A DNA stretch of 25,951 nucleotides from NCBI GenBank assembly GCA_964483785.1, contig CAZACW010000031.1, forward strand, positions 1 through 25,951. Direction: 5' to 3'. The position numbers and the translations under genes are program-made. This DNA comes from JABDGZ01 sp964483785 (GTDB lineage Bacteria > Omnitrophota > Gorgyraeia > Zapsychrales > Fredricksoniimonadaceae). Shown here piece by piece: positions 23,505 through 25,951 of the stretch. Position 1 is the stretch's first letter, and each line of letters opens with the position of its first letter. The notes beneath the pieces are model-generated. The model did no database searches. It worked only from the letters and a program-made list of their open reading frames with translations, and was not told where the DNA came from.

Positions 23505-23513
23505 AAGGAGGAG
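23505..23513 (+). promoter_or_regulatory. Strong ribosome binding site
   Basis: AAGGAGGAG, ending five bases before the ATG at 23519, is among the strongest Shine-Dalgarno sequences in the window. It implies high expression of the small repeat protein. Confidence 0.8.
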
Positions 23514-23518
23514 AAGTC

Positions 23519-23743
23519 ATGAACAAGAAATTAGTTTTAGCAGCTGTCATGGTGTTTGGTGTTGCCGGTTTTATGGCGGCCCACAATGTGAAGGCCCAGG
23601 ATGCCAATGCCGCTGACAACAGCGCCATGATGAATGCTGCCGATGCCATGAACGCCGCTGACAATGCCATGAACGCTGCTGACAATGCCATGATGAACGC
23701 CGCTGACAATGCCGCAGCGATGGCTGACAACGCAGCCAAGTAA
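23519..23743 (+). CDS. Tiny secreted Ala/Asn/Asp/Met repeat protein
   Basis: This 74-residue protein has a clear signal peptide (MNKK, hydrophobic core, KAQ cut at about 26), leaving about 48 residues made only of Asp, Ala, Asn, Met, one Ser and a final Lys. The mature part is built of variants of NAADNAM spaced 6 to 9 residues apart, so strict heptads are broken. It should be largely helical. There is no lipobox Cys. Very strong ribosome binding site and terminator suggest an abundant product. I do not recognise a family. A Lpp-like filler, a metal-binding Met peptide or a surface peptide are possibilities without direct support. Its Asp/Ala/Met character recalls the [DN]AAM tags of the large envelope protein. 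Confidence 0.8.
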   Translation: MNKKLVLAAVMVFGVAGFMAAHNVKAQDANAADNSAMMNAADAMNAADNAMNAADNAMMNAADNAAAMADNAAK

Positions 23744-23765
23744 TTCTCTTTAGTACAGGCATTCA

Positions 23766-23812
23766 AAAGAAGCGCCTGCTTTTTCAAAAAGCGGGCGCTT
23801 CTTTTTGTTTTT
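23766..23812 (+). terminator. Rho-independent terminator
   Basis: 19-base arms (23766-23784 and 23786-23804) pair with a single G-T wobble around a one-base nominal loop; the GC core is GAAGCGCC with GGGCGCTTC, followed by TTCTTTTTGTTTTT. It ends the small repeat-protein transcript. Confidence 0.9.
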
Positions 23813-23844
23813 AATGCGGATTTCGCTGGCTTGACTATAAGTCT

Positions 23845-23850
23845 TATAAT
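23845..23850 (+). promoter_or_regulatory. -10 box of the acyl-CoA ligase gene
   Basis: TATAAT, 12 bases before the ATG at 23863. TTGACT at 23831-23836 is too close (8 bases) to be its -35. The expected leader is only about 5 bases. Confidence 0.4.
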
Positions 23851-23862
23851 AAACTACTTCCT

Positions 23863-25341
23863 ATGGATTCTTGGCAAGGCCTCACATCCCTCACTGCAGG
23901 GCAGATCAAGGATTTGCAAAACAGCCGCCTGCGGGCTTTTATCAACACCCAGGTCTATCCTTTCAGCCCGTTTTACCGCAAACTCTTCGATGATCATCAC
24001 ATCGACCCCAGGCAGATCCGCTCCAAGGCCGACTTGCGGCGCATTCCACTCATCAGCAAGGCAGATCTGATGGACAAGAATAATCCGGAAAAATTTAAAG
24101 AATTTGTCCTTCATCCGGACAAGGATTTAATCAGCCGCTATTGGCCCAAATCCAGGTTGATGGGGCTTGCGCTCAAGGCCATGCTCACAAGGCAAAGCGC
24201 GCAGGCGATTTTGACCAGGGAATATCTTCCGATTTTCATGACCTTTACCACCGGCACCACCAACGCGCCGGTGCCTTTTTTATACAGCCGTTATGATCTG
24301 GATAATTTGAGTGTATCCGGTGCCCGCATGGTGGGGCTTTTTGATATCCGGGGCGAGGAGAGGATCATGAATCTTTTTCCCTTTGCCCCGCACCTGGCTT
24401 TTTGGCAGACTTTTTTCGGCGCCATCGAAGCGGGTATCTTTGGCCTTTCCACCGGCGGGGGCAAGGTCATGGGCACGGAAGGCAATTTGACCGCTTTAAT
24501 GAGGATCAAGCCCGCCGGCATCTTGGGCGTGCCAAGCTACATTTATCATCTGGTGCGCCACGCGCAGGAAAGGGGCCATGACCTTTCCTTTTTGAAAAAA
24601 ATCGTGCTGGGCGCGGCCAAGGTCAACTGCGCCTATAAGCAAAAATTATCAGGGATGTTAAGCGCCCAGGGCGCTAAAAATGTCTATATTTTCGGCACCT
24701 ATGGGTTTACCGAAGCACGCAGTGCCTGGGCTGAATGCCCTGCGGACAATCAGGTCTCCAGCGGCTATCATCTTTATCCTGATAAGGAGATATTTGAAAT
24801 CATTGATCCTGATACCGGAGAGGTCAGGGAGGATGGCGCGGACGGGGAGCTGGTCTATACCAGCCTCGATGCCAGGGCCAGCGTGATGCTGCGCTACCGC
24901 ACCGGTGATTTTGTCAAAGGCGGCCTGACCCTGGGGATCTGCCCCTATTGCCGGCGCATGGGCCTGCGGTTGTCCTCGGATATCACGCGTTTGTCCGACA
25001 CCAAGGACATGCATTTTTCCAAGGTCAAGGGAACCCTGGTGAATTTCAGCCATTTTGCCGATGTGTTAGACAGCATTTCCGAGGTGGATGAGTGGCAGCT
25101 GGAGATTTGCAAACACAACAATGACCCCTATGACGTGGATGAGTTGATGGTGTATATTACCCCGCACAACGGTGCTGATCCAAGCCGATTATCAGCCCTG
25201 ATCAAGGACAAATTGACCGGCGCCACGGAAGTGTCCCCTAATGAAATCAAATTCATGACCCTGGATGAGATGGTCAAGCGTTTGCAGTTGGATACGGCCA
25301 ATAAGGAAAAGCGGATTTTGGACATAAGGCCGAAGGTCTAA
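23863..25341 (+). CDS. PaaK-like AMP-forming CoA ligase / adenylate-forming enzyme
   Basis: A 492-residue adenylate-forming enzyme of the phenylacetate-CoA ligase/CapK group. It has the group's N-terminal SPFYRKLF and RRIPLISKADL, the phosphate loop TFTTGTTNAPVPF, FGTYGFTEA (adenine/Mg motif), YRTGDFV and a small C-terminal lid domain. A CPYC pair after the hinge occurs in some relatives. It activates a carboxylic acid with ATP, probably to a CoA thioester; the acid is not predictable. The thiolase gene follows after 10 bases, so a fatty or aromatic acid route is plausible. It is longer than typical PaaK (about 430 residues). Confidence 0.85.
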   Translation: MDSWQGLTSLTAGQIKDLQNSRLRAFINTQVYPFSPFYRKLFDDHHIDPRQIRSKADLRRIPLISKADLMDKNNPEKFKEFVLHPDKDLISRYWPKSRLMGLALKAMLTRQSAQAILTREYLPIFMTFTTGTTNAPVPFLYSRYDLDNLSVSGARMVGLFDIRGEERIMNLFPFAPHLAFWQTFFGAIEAGIFGLSTGGGKVMGTEGNLTALMRIKPAGILGVPSYIYHLVRHAQERGHDLSFLKKIVLGAAKVNCAYKQKLSGMLSAQGAKNVYIFGTYGFTEARSAWAECPADNQVSSGYHLYPDKEIFEIIDPDTGEVREDGADGELVYTSLDARASVMLRYRTGDFVKGGLTLGICPYCRRMGLRLSSDITRLSDTKDMHFSKVKGTLVNFSHFADVLDSISEVDEWQLEICKHNNDPYDVDELMVYITPHNGADPSRLSALIKDKLTGATEVSPNEIKFMTLDEMVKRLQLDTANKEKRILDIRPKV

Positions 25342-25351
25342 GGGAGGCAGC

Positions 25352-25942
25352 ATGGAAAGAATTGCGATCGTCGATGGTATCCGCACCCCGTTTGCCAAGA
25401 TGGGCACGGATTTCAATGATTTAAGCGCCCAGGAATTGGGCCGCATCGCCGCGCGGGAATTGATCGAGCGCTGTGGGATCGATGCCGCATTAATCGATGA
25501 GGTGATCTTCGGCTGTGTCGGCCAGCCTGCTGACGCGGCCAATATCGCCCGGGTCATTGCCTTGCTTTGCGGTGTCCCTAAAACCACGCCGGCCATGACC
25601 GTGCACCGCAATTGCGCCTCCGGCATTGAGGCCGTGGTGCAGGCCGCCCTTAAGATCAAGGCCGGGGAAGGCAGCTGTTATTTGACCGGCGGCACAGAGT
25701 CGATGAGCAATATCCCGTTTCTTTTTCCCAAAGAATACCAGGAAATCCTCACTGAAATTTCAAGGGCCAAGACCTTGCCCGCCAGAATCCAGGGCTTTGC
25801 CAAGATCAGGCCGCGGCATTTTTTAAAGCCGCGCATCGGCCTGCAATTGGGCCTCACTGATCCGGTCTGCGGCTTGACGATGGGCCAGACTGCCGAGGTC
25901 TTAGTCAAGGAATTCGGGATCACCCGCCGCCCGCCGGATTAA
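25352..25942 (+). CDS. Thiolase (acetyl-CoA acyltransferase), N-terminal part, interrupted by an in-frame stop
   Basis: This 196-residue reading frame is a thiolase N-terminal half: IVDGIRTPFAKMG, NIARVIALLCG, HRNCASGIEAV with nucleophile Cys88, LTGGTESMS and MGQTAEVLVKEFGITR. Thiolases then read roughly EEQDxFALRSH. Here the frame gives RRPPD, a TAA at 25940-25942, and FAF up to the window edge, so the stop sits in the middle of a conserved block and family similarity continues after it. Without the rest of the domain and the C-terminal half (catalytic His and second Cys) the product would be inactive. A GGGAGG ribosome binding site precedes the ATG. It could be a nonsense mutation, recoding or a sequence error. 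Confidence 0.85.
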   Translation: MERIAIVDGIRTPFAKMGTDFNDLSAQELGRIAARELIERCGIDAALIDEVIFGCVGQPADAANIARVIALLCGVPKTTPAMTVHRNCASGIEAVVQAALKIKAGEGSCYLTGGTESMSNIPFLFPKEYQEILTEISRAKTLPARIQGFAKIRPRHFLKPRIGLQLGLTDPVCGLTMGQTAEVLVKEFGITRRPPD

Positions 25943-25951
25943 TTTGCCTTT

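Noticed and set aside
23519..23743. A CRISPR-like array in the repetitive small gene
   Set aside because: The repeats are short, imperfect and contiguous in one reading frame with a signal peptide and ribosome site. There are no spacers. No CRISPR array was seen anywhere in the window.

Overview
The window looks like a chromosomal segment from an uncultured Gram-negative-type bacterium of moderate GC content. My best guess is the candidate phylum Omnitrophota (OP3). The main reason is two very large secreted proteins (3-3545 and 11177-13924). They share an N-terminal module ending in PRKYFSGG and a C-terminal module starting GGID[LM]N, an architecture I associate from memory with Omnitrophota genomes. 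Short palindromic repeats read in frame inside genes fit the same picture. No database search was possible, so the placement is inference.

Layout. (1) 1-3545 is the 3' part of a large modular envelope protein whose start lies upstream of the window. (2) 3542-3941 holds an antitoxin-like DUF433 gene with its own promoter, followed by only the last 33 codons of a DUF5615-type toxin. (3) 4112-6949 encodes a secreted TIM-barrel glycosidase with Ig-like domains. (4) 6938-10957 on the minus strand reads dus, a dihydrolipoamide dehydrogenase-like flavoprotein, an ABC ATPase and an ABC-2 permease. (5) 11177-13924 is the second, complete member of the large envelope family. (6) 13975-19384 on the plus strand carries a TrpD2/YbiB-like protein, MtaB, a secreted DUF1223 protein, a GIY-YIG protein and a CPBP membrane protease; the last four overlap one another. 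(7) 19414-20276 is AT-rich and holds an antitoxin relic and an intact RelE/HigB-type toxin with an XRE antitoxin. (8) 20368-23385 has tRNA-Lys(CTT), then split transketolase (two genes) and transaldolase, the non-oxidative pentose phosphate branch. (9) 23519-23743 is a tiny secreted Ala/Asn/Asp/Met repeat protein with a strong ribosome binding site and terminator. (10) 23863 to the end has a PaaK-like acyl-CoA ligase and a thiolase interrupted by an in-frame stop.

The most unusual material is the large envelope family and what appears to shape it. Two conserved end modules flank unrelated middles. In the first protein, eight [DN]AAM tags fall at apparent domain junctions and are similar at the DNA level, and the middle is visibly AT-richer than the ends. 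Separately, three different palindromic elements lie in frame inside coding sequences (about 121-181, 11840-11874, 17537-17563). One of them has an exact reverse-complement second copy between the ABC transporter genes (7793-7819). Several genes have a TATAAT box only 6-12 bases before their ATG, which suggests leaderless or nearly leaderless transcripts.
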